A program made the translations under genes and the position numbers. DNA of 27,554 bases from positions 1-27,554 of the forward strand of contig JAIQCW010000080.1 of the NCBI GenBank assembly GCA_020283715.1, given 5' to 3'. Source of the stretch: Cytauxzoon felis (Eukaryota; Apicomplexa; Aconoidasida; Piroplasmida; Theileriidae). Under the pieces are notes generated by a model. It did not search any database. It saw nothing but the letters and a program-made list of their open reading frames with translations, and was not told where the DNA came from. Positions 1-9,612 of this stretch are shown here, one piece after another. The first letter of the stretch is position 1. Each line of letters starts with the position of its first letter.

Positions 1-120
1 ATTGCCACGATCTCCGGGAGTGGCTTTACTCTCTAGAGATAAATAATTAGAAGAGCCTCACGGCGAGTGGAAGTGAAGGAGTAGAGGAGTGGACCTCAGG
101 TGGAAAGCTGTCTGCAAGAC
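1..120 (-). repeat. Modular palindromic element, copy R1 (cut by window edge)
   Basis: The + strand starts inside the GCCAC...GTGGC hairpin module. It continues with a CTCTCTAGAG module, the linker AATAATTAGAAGAG, the CACGGCGAGTGG module, ACCTCAGGTGG, and ends at GTCTGCAAGAC. The element therefore runs on the minus strand. It overlaps the 3' part of the leftmost gene's open frame. Confidence 0.9.
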
Positions 121-467
121 AATGGAAGGTGGAATGAGATGAAATAATGAGACGTGCTGGTGGGCGATAAATGCTCGTAGATTCTTTCAGTTGACTAACC
201 TCTTCTATATTATCGTCATCGAATATGGTTGTGACAATAATCTCTCTTTTGGAGGGTCTTTGTAGCTCGGGTAGATTCAACTTCCTGTGAAATAATTTTA
301 TTACACATTTGGACCTACTCTAAACTGATCAATTTGATTATAATCTTCTCAGGTTTGGCGTCACTTTTGGGGTAAATTTGCTTGGGTATACTGGAATTTT
401 TAGTACCTTCTCCTTGTAGTATGGCTTTGAAGCCTATAAAAGTACCACCGTATGAATTTACAGACAT
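47..467 (-). CDS. Unknown protein, two exons visible, 3' end running into a repeat
   Basis: I infer exon 1 at 467-319 and exon 2 from 284 down, joined across a 34-nt GT-AG intron (285-318). The protein starts MSVNSYGGTFIGFKAIL and continues through KLNLPELQRPSKREIIV and an acidic FDDDNIEE stretch. I recognise no family. The frame stays open into repeat copy R1 and stops at 47, which would give 128 residues with a repeat-encoded tail (SFPPEVHSSTPSLPLAVRLF). Alternatively a splice donor inside or just before the repeat leads to exons beyond the left edge. The first exons look real because the frame and splice signals agree. The C-terminus is undecided. Confidence 0.55.
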
Positions 468-511
468 TATAAAAAAAATTAATTTTTAGCAAGAAAAAAA
501 TTAAAAGTAAA

Positions 512-907
512 TTATTCAATTTCAATTGTAGAGCCACTACCGAATCTTGTTACGTTATCGTTACTCGGTACGTTTCTAGTACCTCTGCTGACGAAATTAT
601 TGGTAGCGTTATCATAAAATTTAACACAGCACTCTTTAATTGGATATGCACAACTCTTTAAACATTTAACAGCCTCAGTAAAGAAGCCTCTTGTAGCATT
701 ACCAACGATCTGTATATAGACATGTGCATTTATATATGAAATGAATGCATTATTTCCAAATGTGTAATAATATCCTTTAAAAATTCAACTTACAGTCATT
801 AAATCCAATACGTAATCTGTAAAGCCTTGAAATTTACCATCGTCATTTACGTCATCTACATGTTCATCTGTACCCTTTACTGCATTTCTGGCATCATCTA
901 CAGCCAT
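512..907 (-). CDS. Small conserved-type protein of unknown function, 103 aa
   Basis: There are two exons, 907-794 and 709-512, joined across an 84-nt intron (710-793) with GTAAGT donor and TATACAG acceptor in phase 0. The product is 103 residues and mostly hydrophilic. An acidic N-terminal stretch (about residues 13-24) is followed by a helical-looking centre (FTDYVLDLMTIVGNATRGFF, about 30-49). A cysteine cluster CLKSCAYPIKECC lies at about 54-66, and the tail is FGSGSTIEIE. There is no signal peptide or membrane span. The cysteine pairs could bind metal or be acylated; this is inference. I do not recognise the family. It lies head-to-tail downstream of the mitochondrial carrier, separated by about 150 nt. 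Confidence 0.7.
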
Positions 908-1057
908 TTTCTATTACGATTGGAATTAAATTATTTTATAAATCTAGGATTTGAAAGTTACATATACCCTCACCTAAATTTCAAGACAAGTTGAAAATCG
1001 TCCGAGCATGGTGCAGTGACAACTATAGATTAGAGTAGCAAATTAAATACTATAATG

Positions 1058-2301
1058 TTAATGGTTATTAAATATATGCTTCAATGTCTCGTACATTACA
1101 AATTGTATCGCTCCGGATGGTAATGACTTCAATATCGATGGTAATAAGCCGTGATAGAATGCGAATATACCTGGAATCCATAGTGATTATTCATCATCAA
1201 ACTCACCTTCATTAATAAATATATGTCTCATACATGAAAATGTATCCTTGTACAACTTGTATTCATTTGATATTGCATTGTTCATCATCCTCTTCCTCAC
1301 CGTATCACCTAATGAGTGATGAAAATGAGAGATTACAGTTGTAACTTCATGAAATTCCGTAGTTACACTTGTAACATCATTCTTCATTCGTTTGCATACC
1401 TGGAAATACGATAAGTAGAGCGGAGGCTCCGGCAGCGGATCCGGCGATTGATGATATGAATGTGACTTGTTTGATATTGAGTTTATTTTGTGATTCATTA
1501 ATCATATTGTCCAGTTTTTTCCTGTATAGTTCGAAAAGTGACATTTGCATGGCGACATATGGGACACCGGTACAAAGTGTGGGTACGAAGCCTTTATAGA
1601 AACCGCTGATACCTTCGGTAGTGAAAATTTGACGGAAGCAATCGATGATACCATTATATTTTGAAATTTTAGAGAGATTTCTAGTATTTATACCTAATGC
1701 CATTCTTACACTGATGACATCTAATGGGTAGGTGAGACTTTTTTGTACAATACCGGCTGTAGCACCGGCTACAAGTGAGAGTATGACTTGATTTTGCGAT
1801 TCAATAAATTTTTTATCATTTGACTTAGCGATTCGATTATTAAAATATTTTTGTAGTATATTTGAGGATTTTAAATATTCTCTTGCTGTATCATTCATAC
1901 CGAACTTGGTTGCATAGCATAATCCTCCTCTTATGGTATTGGCTGCATTACCGCGCCATAATCCTTTAATTCCTTCTTCTTCTAATATTTTTTGTGCAGT
2001 TTTAATGACTCCATTATATTTTATAGATCCATTATTTATATTTACACCTAAAAATTCATAGATTTAAGTTTGTTTTCGACGCACCTTCTTTAATACCTGG
2101 CATATCTCGTGAATTTACATGTTCTTGTACACCTATGGATGATTTTAGATTGCGATATTGTCCAAACATGGGTTGTACTTGATATAATAATCTTATTCTA
2201 TCAAATGGCGCACATATAGTTTTGGTTATAACTCCTGATAGTAATCCACATAGTATATATGTACTACTTTTATCTACTATACCATTTTCAACCTCGGTCA
2301 T
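1058..2301 (-). CDS. Mitochondrial carrier (SLC25) family protein, 343 aa, four exons
   Basis: Exons are 2301-2133, 2047-1400, 1308-1207 and 1170-1058; introns are 85, 91 and 36 nt and all phases match. The protein has the three-repeat carrier fold. The signature of repeat 1 is APFDRIR (residues 31-37), followed by GLWRGNAANTIRGG. Repeat 2 has YPLDVISVRM, and repeat 3 has FPGDTVRKRMM, assembled across an exon junction and followed by FYHGLLPSILKSLPSGAIQF. Length is normal for the family. It should sit in the mitochondrial inner membrane and exchange a small metabolite. The repeat 1 signature is closest to nucleotide/CoA-type carriers, but the RRRMMM motif of ADP/ATP carriers is absent, so I assign no substrate. 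The second signature has Ser where Lys/Arg is usual. Confidence 0.93.
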
Positions 2302-2593
2302 TTTTTAAAGGACGTATTTAACATGAACATAATGAGGTGATGACGATGATGTACATATAATAGGGGGAGGGATGAAGGGAGGGGAGGGGGGAAGTCAAGT
2401 TGAAGAGGAAGATGGAAGGAGGAAGGTATCTGTTATAATATTATCTTCATTCAATTTATAAATTTATAATTAATAATTTAATTCCTTCATCCTTGTTAAT
2501 TATTATTTCAATTTCATTCTACTTAAAATCAATACTGTCTTGAGTGTCTATAATAATCATCTTCTATAAATCCTTTATTATATTATATAAAAA
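2302..2593. promoter_or_regulatory. Divergent intergenic region with a G-run tract
   Basis: This separates the start of the carrier (minus) from the start of the 950-aa gene (plus), so it probably holds both promoters. Positions 2363-2391 carry five runs of three or more G separated by one to five bases, which meets the usual G-quadruplex pattern on the + strand. The rest is AT-rich. I see no recognised core promoter motif. Confidence 0.45.
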
Positions 2594-5446
2594 ATGTATG
2601 AATTAGTATTAGATGATATAAATACTTTATATATACCATTATATGATATATTAAATGATATATCATTAATAAAATCATCTGGATTACGTGAATTAGATAA
2701 TACAGAAATATTAATAAAGAAATCATTAAAAAAAGTTAATGCATATAAATATAATCAAGGTCAAGTAGATTTTCGTAGAATATGTAAATTATTTAATGAT
2801 TATTATTTAAATTTAGGTTGTATAGTATCACCAACAAGGAATGAATTAGAGATATTAAATGAATTAATAAAATTAAATGATAAAATTAAATATAATGAAT
2901 TTGAAACAACATTATATCAATCATGTATAATAAGATCAAAAGCATTTAATAAAACATGGAAATTATTATGTAATAATGTATTTAAAATAATAAAAAATTA
3001 TATAAAATTAGGTATAAATAATATATATAATATATTAAATTATAATATAATATTAAAATCATATTTACAAATAATATTAATAAATATTGGTATAAATATA
3101 AAAGATAAAAATTTTTTATTAAATATATTTATAAATGAATTTAATGAGAACAATAAGAATTATTTATTAATAAAAATAATAAAATCATCTTCTATTAAAT
3201 ATATATTTAATGAATTAATATTAGAAATGTATAAAAAATTAAATATTATACATATTAATAATAAATTACATTTTATTGATGAATTTATTAATTTATATAA
3301 TAAATATTTTAAAAATTATACTATTATATTATTATTTAATAAATTTATTTATAATATTAATGAATTATTTTATACATTTTTTATATTAAAAAAAGATGTT
3401 AATATTAATATTATTTTTATTATACCTAATACTTGTTGGAAAATACATTTAGAAAATTATATTAATAATAATATTTATAATAATCTTGCTATCTTTAATT
3501 ATGATCTTATACCAATCAATAATATATGTGAAGATATATTAAAATTATTATTATGGAATACCGAATTACAAACATTCATACCCAATTTCTATACAATTGA
3601 AGATATCTGGAATGTATTCTATGATATCGATATGTCTATCTATACACTACTCAACAGAATTTATAACCTTTATGAAACCTACTATTATAATCATCAATTC
3701 AGCTTCCTCAATCTACCCCATATACTCAATATCAATTATAATCAACATGAAGTACAATCCAACTCCACCGAGGTCCAATCCAACTCTCTTTCTCTTGCAG
3801 AGAGCTCTTCCAATTACCTATCTCTAAAGAGTAGAGCCACTCCCGGAGATCGTGGCGAAGGTAGTAATGATTGGACCTCGAGTGGAAAACCTGGAAGCGA
3901 TCTACGGGAGCTGGAAGGGGAGATAAATAGAGGAAGCTGTCTGCAAGACAAAGGAAATGGTGATGTTAGTGATTGGACCTCAAGTGGAAAAAATGGGGTA
4001 AAAGAGGGTTATGGGGATAAAAAACCTCATAAAAGGAATAAACCCCATGATTCACATGTAGTACAAGGTGAAGGTAGTGATGGATCATCCATCATGGGAA
4101 TGATGGAAGATGGTGCTAAGGATGTAGTGGATTGGACCTCAAGTGGAAAACCCGCAGCTGATCTACGGGAAGCGGAGGGACAACTAAATAGAGAAGGCCA
4201 CCACGGCGAGTGGAAGACCTCAAGTGGAGAAGCTTACGGCAGGACGACTTCGAATGGACTTCAATCTACATTGGGTAATTCATCTGTAATATTGGATGAC
4301 ATGTATACGCCTAGGAATATATTATGTGATATGCGTGTTGATAATATTAGTACAGATTATGTTATGAATAGTGATGATATTAATGGTATAGAATCTGATA
4401 TTACATTTATTGATGATGATAATGATACTTATGATTATGGTATGGAATTATATAGTAAATTTGTATTATTATGTATTGGATCTGGTATATCACAATCTCA
4501 TATATCATATTTAGAATTGAAATTGGATAGAAATTTAAATAAATTTGATGTAATTTATGATATTATACCATTAAATTGTTTAATTTTATATGAAAGAAGA
4601 TTATCATTTCAATTAGGTATTGAATTAATTTATAATTTATTAGATTATTTACCTGATTATAATACATGTAGAAAGAAATTAAATTGTATTGTACATAATG
4701 TATATAATAATAAAAATGGGGATAATAATAATAAAAATGGGGATATAAATCCACATAATATAAATAATATAAATATATTATTAAAACGTATAATAAATAT
4801 AATATTAATTAAAGGTAATAATATATTACCAGATTTAAAAAATAAATTATATAATTTTTATATAAAATTTAAATTAATATACCCCATAATTAAATCAATA
4901 AAATTATTTTTAAAATCATTAAATATAAATAATTATTTAATACAATTAAAAAATATATTAATTAATGGTAATATAAATAATATTATAAAATATTTAGAAA
5001 ATTTAATAAATTTTTTATTTTATCCATTTATATCATCATATAAATTATCATATGAATTTTTATTACAAAAATATCTTAATATTAATCGTAAAATATCATT
5101 TATTAATAAATTACAATTATATTATAATAAAACTAATAATATTTTTATTAATGATATTATTAAACTTGTTAATACTTCTTATTTATTACCAGGTAAATCT
5201 ATTAATATGTGGGAATTATTCTGCTTATATTTTACTACTACTAATAATAAACAACCATTAGCTATCACTTTTATTAGATTCACTATCGCAGTAGAAACAC
5301 TTATACATATACTCGGATTCTTCAACTCTAATCTCATCTATCAATATGATAATACTAATAATAATCAATCAATCACACTCGCACAACTCATCAAATCCAA
5401 AACCATCAATATCAAAATCAAAAGAATACACCTAGGTAAAGTATAA
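2594..5446 (+). CDS. Large Asn/Ile-rich protein of unknown function carrying repeat-encoded segments, 950 aa
   Basis: This is a single long open frame from an ATG preceded by an AT-only tract. The protein is rich in Asn, Ile, Leu and Tyr, mainly because the coding DNA is extremely AT-rich. Residues about 391-547 are encoded by copies of the modular palindromic element (R2) and read in frame with peptides such as SSNYLSLKSRATPGDRG and DLREAEGQLNR. They are GC-richer and hydrophilic. Without them the protein would be about 790 residues. The helical flanks are unassigned. A segment near residues 645-685 (FDVIYDIIPLNCLILYERR) recalls gamma-tubulin complex proteins, but too weakly to name it. A possible donor (CTAG followed by GTAAAG) lies eleven bases before the stop, so a further exon cannot be excluded. 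Confidence 0.8.
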   Translation: MYELVLDDINTLYIPLYDILNDISLIKSSGLRELDNTEILIKKSLKKVNAYKYNQGQVDFRRICKLFNDYYLNLGCIVSPTRNELEILNELIKLNDKIKYNEFETTLYQSCIIRSKAFNKTWKLLCNNVFKIIKNYIKLGINNIYNILNYNIILKSYLQIILINIGINIKDKNFLLNIFINEFNENNKNYLLIKIIKSSSIKYIFNELILEMYKKLNIIHINNKLHFIDEFINLYNKYFKNYTIILLFNKFIYNINELFYTFFILKKDVNINIIFIIPNTCWKIHLENYINNNIYNNLAIFNYDLIPINNICEDILKLLLWNTELQTFIPNFYTIEDIWNVFYDIDMSIYTLLNRIYNLYETYYYNHQFSFLNLPHILNINYNQHEVQSNSTEVQSNSLSLAESSSNYLSLKSRATPGDRGEGSNDWTSSGKPGSDLRELEGEINRGSCLQDKGNGDVSDWTSSGKNGVKEGYGDKKPHKRNKPHDSHVVQGEGSDGSSIMGMMEDGAKDVVDWTSSGKPAADLREAEGQLNREGHHGEWKTSSGEAYGRTTSNGLQSTLGNSSVILDDMYTPRNILCDMRVDNISTDYVMNSDDINGIESDITFIDDDNDTYDYGMELYSKFVLLCIGSGISQSHISYLELKLDRNLNKFDVIYDIIPLNCLILYERRLSFQLGIELIYNLLDYLPDYNTCRKKLNCIVHNVYNNKNGDNNNKNGDINPHNINNINILLKRIINIILIKGNNILPDLKNKLYNFYIKFKLIYPIIKSIKLFLKSLNINNYLIQLKNILINGNINNIIKYLENLINFLFYPFISSYKLSYEFLLQKYLNINRKISFINKLQLYYNKTNNIFINDIIKLVNTSYLLPGKSINMWELFCLYFTTTNNKQPLAITFIRFTIAVETLIHILGFFNSNLIYQYDNTNNNQSITLAQLIKSKTINIKIKRIHLGKV
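3765..4235 (+). repeat. Modular palindromic element, copy group R2, exonic and in frame
   Basis: At least two concatenated units sit inside the 950-aa frame. Unit 1 has CTCTTGCAGAGAGCTCTTC, CTATCTCTAAAGAG, GCCACTCCCGGAG...GTGGC, ACCTCGAGTGG, the GATCTACGGG module and GTCTGCAAGAC. Unit 2 has ACCTCAAGTGG twice, CCCGCAGCTGATCTACGGG, GAAGCGGAGGG and CCACGGCGAGTGG. Base composition is clearly richer in G and C than the flanking coding sequence. Confidence 0.93.
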
Positions 5447-5464
5447 TATCAATATTAACTTATC

Positions 5465-6014
5465 CACTCGAAGTCCACTTGAGGTCCAATCCACCTCGCG
5501 TTCTCCTGCCGTCAGCTCCTCCAATTACCTATCTCTAAAGAGTAGAGCCACTCCCGGAGATCGTGGCGGAGGTGAACTTAGTGATGGATCATCCATCATG
5601 GGAATGATGGAAGATGGTGCTAAGGATGTTTTGGATGTAACCTCAAGTGGACTACCCGTAGCTGATCTCAGGGAAGCGGAGGGGGAAGTAAATAGAAGAG
5701 GCTGTCTGCAAGACGAATGTAAGGTTGGAGGTGAAGTTAGTGATGTAACCTCGAGTGGAGAAAATGGGGTGATGGGGGATTCTGGGGATAAAAAACACCA
5801 TAATTAATATAATAAACCCCACGATAGTACTAAATAGTTTCTAGGAACAGAAGATGAAGGTAGTGATGTAACCTCAAGTGGAAGTTACTACCCGTAGCTG
5901 ATCTCAGGGAAGCGAAGGGGGAAGTAAATAGAAGAGGCCTCCACGGCGAGTGGAACAGAGTTGGATTGGACCTCAAGTGGAGAGCTGTCTGCAAGACGAC
6001 CTCAGGTGGAGTGG
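5465..6014 (+). repeat. Modular palindromic element, copy group R3, intergenic
   Basis: Two or more units fill most of the 763-nt space between the 950-aa gene and the hydrolase gene. Modules seen are ACTTGAGGTCC, CCTGCCGTCAGCTC, CTATCTCTAAAGAG, GCCACTCCCGGAG...GTGGC, ACCTCAAGTGG, CCCGTAGCTGATCTCAGGG (twice), GTCTGCAAGAC (twice) and CCACGGCGAGTGG. Positions 5585-5632 nearly repeat 4078-4125, which lies inside R2. The sequence from 6015 to 6209 is AT-rich with no gene that I can see. Confidence 0.92.
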
Positions 6015-6209
6015 AAGACGAGATGGACAATTGGTTGTTGTATATTGGATGGTTTGAATATTATTTTTTATTCTTCTCTTCGTTGATAATCAATGTTATT
6101 GATTGTATGTTTTTAAATGTCATTTTGTTGTAATGTATGATTTTACTATTACAAATGTATAGTAGAATAAATATTTTTAATATAAATTAATATTCATGTA
6201 TAAATATTG

Positions 6210-7444
6210 TTAGATGAAATTAATACCAGTTTTTATAGCATAACAATAACTAAATGGACAAAATTTTATTGATTTTATATTTTTATTCTCTTGTTTTTCA
6301 GTTGTTTCATTTTCATGTTGCGATTTATTGAGAATTTTATTGAAAAATTCTTCAAGTGCTTGTTCCATAATATGAGAATATTTATAATCTAAATCATTAT
6401 GCATACCACCTTTTATCCAATGATATGATACATTTGGTATTAATTTAACCATTTCTTGAGAACATTTTACTGATACAACATCATCTTCTGTCCCATGTAA
6501 TATTAATGTCGGTACTTTAATCCTAGATACTCTATCAATATTACAAAACATATCACCAGGTAATGTAAATGGTAATGATTTTAATTTCACTCTATGTACA
6601 GATGCTATTGGACATTGTAATACCAATCCTAATATGTCACGTTCTATAGCCAAATGAATAGAAGGAGCACTACCTAAACTTCTACCAAATGCTATTATAC
6701 TATGCGGATCAACACCCAAATCATTAACCAAATAATCAAACGCAACCTCAGAATCCCTATATACATTAAATTCTGTCGGCCTACCACCACTCAATCCATA
6801 ACCTATAATAATGAATGTAAAACATGCGAAAGAAGATAGCTTAATCAACCTGAGATCCATCCTGCCGTCAGCTCCTCTATTTACTTCCCCCTCCAGCTCC
6901 CGTAGATCGCTCTCGGGTTCTCCACTTGAGGTCCAGTACTAACTCCACTCACATCACTACCTTCATCATCACCACGATCTCTGGGAGTGGCTATACTCTT
7001 TAGAGATATGTAAATAGAAGAGCTCTCTGCAGGAGTACGTGAGGATGTAACCTCAGGTGGAGTGTTCTGTGCAGAATAAACGAAGATAAGGGTGTAATTT
7101 ATAGGATATTAAATGCTTCATTCAGTTAATTCTTCGGTTTGTTATCAACATACCGGCATAATCGTACACGAAGAAATTGCAGTTCCAGTTGGGAATTCGG
7201 TGGATTAGACAGTGAAACACGTTCCCTATATCTTCGGCATTTCCATGACTGAAGAATATTGTAAACTTTGCGAGCCTGTATATAAAAATATTTTCCAACG
7301 TATTCATAGGCCTTACCTATGTCTAATGAAATAAGCAGCTATTTTATATCCATTTGGAGATGGAATCATGTGTAAATGAGGGTCGCCAATGGTATATGAT
7401 GGTTGAGGTGGTTTAAATACGATACAGTTCAAACTATTACCCAT
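6210..7444 (-). CDS. ABHD17-like alpha/beta hydrolase (probable protein depalmitoylase), 280 aa, three exons
   Basis: Exons are 7444-7317, 7275-7154 and 6802-6210; introns are 41 nt and 351 nt, the long one containing repeat R4. Phases match and the alpha/beta hydrolase motifs continue across both joins: FFSHGNAEDIG (oxyanion strand), VYDYAGYGLSGG, the nucleophile elbow FGRSLGSAP with Ser125, Asp190 in LHGTEDDVV, and His218 in GGMHND. The N-terminus is MGNSLNC, a strong N-myristoylation context with a nearby cysteine suited to palmitoylation, so membrane attachment is likely. ABHD17 enzymes remove palmitate from proteins; this activity is inferred from family. Length is a little below the usual 300 or so residues. 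The C-terminus has a lysine-rich segment (about 250-263) followed by a few cysteines. Confidence 0.93.
6861..7064 (-). repeat. Modular palindromic element, copy R4, in hydrolase intron 2
   Basis: The + strand order is CCTGCCGTCAGCTC, CTATTTACTTCCCCCTCC, CCCGTAGATCGCTCTCGGG, CCACTTGAGGTCC, CCACGATCTCTGGGAGTGG, CTCTTTAGAG, AAATAGAAGAGCT and ACCTCAGGTGG. It therefore reads on the minus strand, the same sense as its host gene. It accounts for about 200 of the 351 nt of this intron. Confidence 0.93.
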
Positions 7445-7978
7445 TGGTTATACGGATGTTATGTGTAAAAAACTACAGACGATATCTGACGCAATTATTT
7501 ATATGACTCATTTATTATTAAAATCAGCAGTATAGAAATAATTTTCACATCTTGAACCTTCACTAGGAAGTTGACCATGAGTCCATAATTTCTACGAATG
7601 AATCAAGATTCTCATACATTTTCCTCAGTATCATATTAAAGTAGTGGACTGTTATAATGCATTTTCAAGTATATTAAAGTACTATAATATGTATATTATG
7701 CGCATGTGCGAAGAAGAATCCACATCTATCTTCTATAAGATCCCAGGGACTCATGATGATAGATTAAAAATATCAAAAGAGAGATAAAACCATATCTATA
7801 GCTCTTAATTTGTTAAATGCAAATAACTTTGAGGTGTTCTATAAGTTTCGTTCAAATGTGTAGCGATTCAACGGCTTTTCACAACCCCTCTATACACATA
7901 ACCCACTTGTACTATAAACTATCACCTAATATAACAATAATTGGTTTCTACAAACACTGTCATCTTACACTCTTTCAA
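7445..7978. promoter_or_regulatory. Divergent intergenic region between hydrolase and MAGE genes
   Basis: This 534-nt AT-rich stretch separates two divergent start codons and probably contains both promoters and 5' UTRs. A short palindrome, CGCATGTGCG, lies at 7701-7710. I see no copy of the interspersed element and no further gene. An in-frame upstream ATG at 7817 could extend the MAGE protein by 54 residues, but the extension looks non-coding. Confidence 0.35.
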
Positions 7979-9608
7979 ATGGAAGATGAGAGTGTATATG
8001 ATCAATTTGTATTGCTGGATCATCAGATTATAGAGACGATTCCTGATGAAACCGGAGATACGGAATCAACTACTAGACGAGTAGACCCATTGGTTGATAT
8101 AAACCCAGTGGTATTTTTATAATGTATTAAGGATATTCAATCATATTATAGGAGAAAAATCGAATGGTTAAACTTATAGTACGTAAATTATTGAATCAAG
8201 CGCCGTTTGCAACAAAATATGATGATATTCGTAACTTGATTAAGCAGAATATGCCACAATCATCAAAAATTTCAGTAACTTCAGCGTTAATTGGTGCGTT
8301 TTCCTATATTTATGTGTCCAACTTATCAATTTTATGGTTAGACGAGGCCAAAAGGGTAGTTAATAAAGTATTTGGTCTAATATTATGTGACGTTAAGTAC
8401 GGTCAAGGTATGTACGACCTTTTAAGGTATAACTGGCATCAATACAGGCAAAAGAGATTTATTTCTCAAGCAGTCAATCGCATTTCCACCTCATGATCTC
8501 AAGATTTTATCGGAAGGTTTGCTGAAAATTGAATCAAAATCACCCAACCAATCATAGGAGACCATGAATTACGAGGTTTTCTAATTATCCTTATCCCATG
8601 CTTCAAGGCATACTCCAACTCCATCACACTAAGTATGTTTTCGGGCGCTGAATGAGCGAACTATATACATACGGTTATCTATCCTCTATCTTACAATCAA
8701 CCTCCCTTCGTCTTGCAGACAGCCTCTCTATTTACTTCCCCCTCCGCTTCCCGTAGATCAGCTCCGGGTTCCACTCGAGGTCCAGTACTATTCCTCATTC
8801 CACCTCCATCTATGCCTACACTTCCGCCACGATCTCTGGGAGTGGCTCTACTCTTTAGAGATAGGTAAATAAAGAAGCTGTCTGCAAGGCTAAGAGAGTT
8901 GTATTGGAGTTCAGGTGGAACTAGAGGTAGAAGTAAATTTCTAGGTATATATTAATTTACAGATCGTTTATGTGAAGTGTTTCATAAGATGGGAATGGAT
9001 GATAAGGTTCCGCGAAGTGAGAGTGATGAAACTGAGTTATTGAACAGATTGAAGAGTATAAAGAGGCGTAAAAACGTGAAATATTACTCCAAAGGTTAGG
9101 ATTATTTAAATATTCTCTGCTTACAAATAGAATTTCTAAACATCGCCGACTATCTTCTATACGCTAAGGATCTCTCATATATCAATATCACACACGATAA
9201 ACAAAACACAGGCGATAAACTCACCGACATCATCATCACACCCGGATACAGACTTGATATCGAATGTACGTTATTAACGCACTTCTTTTTTAGACCTTGT
9301 CACATCTCACTAGAGGTGCCTCCACCTGAGGTCTGTTCTTCCGGGTAGGCATTATACCTGGAAGCGATCTACGGGAGCTGGAAGGGGAAGTAAATAGAAG
9401 AGGCTCCACGCCCAGTGGAGAAGATATTGAATGGACTTCAGGTGGAGACTTCCGGTATATAACAACTCGCTAATAGAGTAGTTCGAAGAGATGTATTATA
9501 TAAACATATTATACTTCAGTTAACAAGCCGGTATTTATAGAAAAGTTTAAATTATTGGACGAAGATTCGTATAATAGGGGATTGAATATATTCTTCGAGG
9601 GTAAATGA
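7979..9608 (+). CDS. MAGE/Nse3 homologue (SMC5/6 complex subunit), 295 aa, seven exons
   Basis: Exons are 7979-8110, 8152-8407, 8448-8516, 8558-8632, 8963-9094, 9131-9265 and 9520-9608. Introns are 41, 40, 41, 330, 36 and 254 nt; the two long ones contain repeats R5 and R6. All six junctions keep phase and use GT-AG. The joined protein shows the layout of the MAGE homology domain: a first winged helix (VKLIVRKLLNQAPF...DDIRNLIKQ), a middle AKRVVNKVFGLILCDV strand-helix unit, then ELRGFLIILIPCFKAYSNSI and LCEVFHKMGM. The latter pair matches the MAGE pattern of GLLIIVL...I followed by LxxMGV. Nse3 pairs with the Nse1 RING protein in the SMC5/6 complex in DNA repair. Identification is by motif reading only. 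It converges tail-to-tail with the next gene, four bases apart. Confidence 0.82.
8709..8920 (-). repeat. Modular palindromic element, copy R5, in MAGE intron 4
   Basis: The + strand reads GTCTTGCAGACAGCCTCTC, CTATTTACTTCCCCCTCCGC, CCCGTAGATCAGCTCCGGG, CCACTCGAGGTCC, CCACGATCTCTGGGAGTGG, CTCTTTAGAGATAGG, GTCTGCAAGGC and TTCAGGTGG. It is antisense to its host gene and explains most of the 330-nt intron. Confidence 0.93.
9320..9446 (+). repeat. Modular palindromic element, partial copy R6, in MAGE intron 6
   Basis: This is a shortened copy: CCACCTGAGGTC, CCTGGAAGCGATCTACGGG, GAGCTGGAAGGGG, AAGTAAATAGAAGAG, CTCCACGCCCAGTGG and CTTCAGGTGGA. The CTCTAAAGAG and GCCAC...GTGGC modules are missing. 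It is sense relative to the host gene. Confidence 0.85.
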
Positions 9609-9612
9609 CAGA

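Noticed and set aside
3765..4235. Ordinary tandem amino-acid repeat of the protein
   Set aside because: The same DNA modules occur in introns and intergenic DNA in both orientations, so it is a DNA element rather than a repeat born within the protein.
5598..5807. 69-aa open frame in the intergenic repeat group
   Set aside because: It is made wholly of element modules and spacers (VTSSG, ADLREAEG) and has no unique sequence; it is the element's own open frame, not a gene.
8164..8496. 110-aa protein ending RFISQAVNRISTS
   Set aside because: The tail is read-through of a 40-nt intron; splicing at 8407/8448 continues into the MAGE frame.
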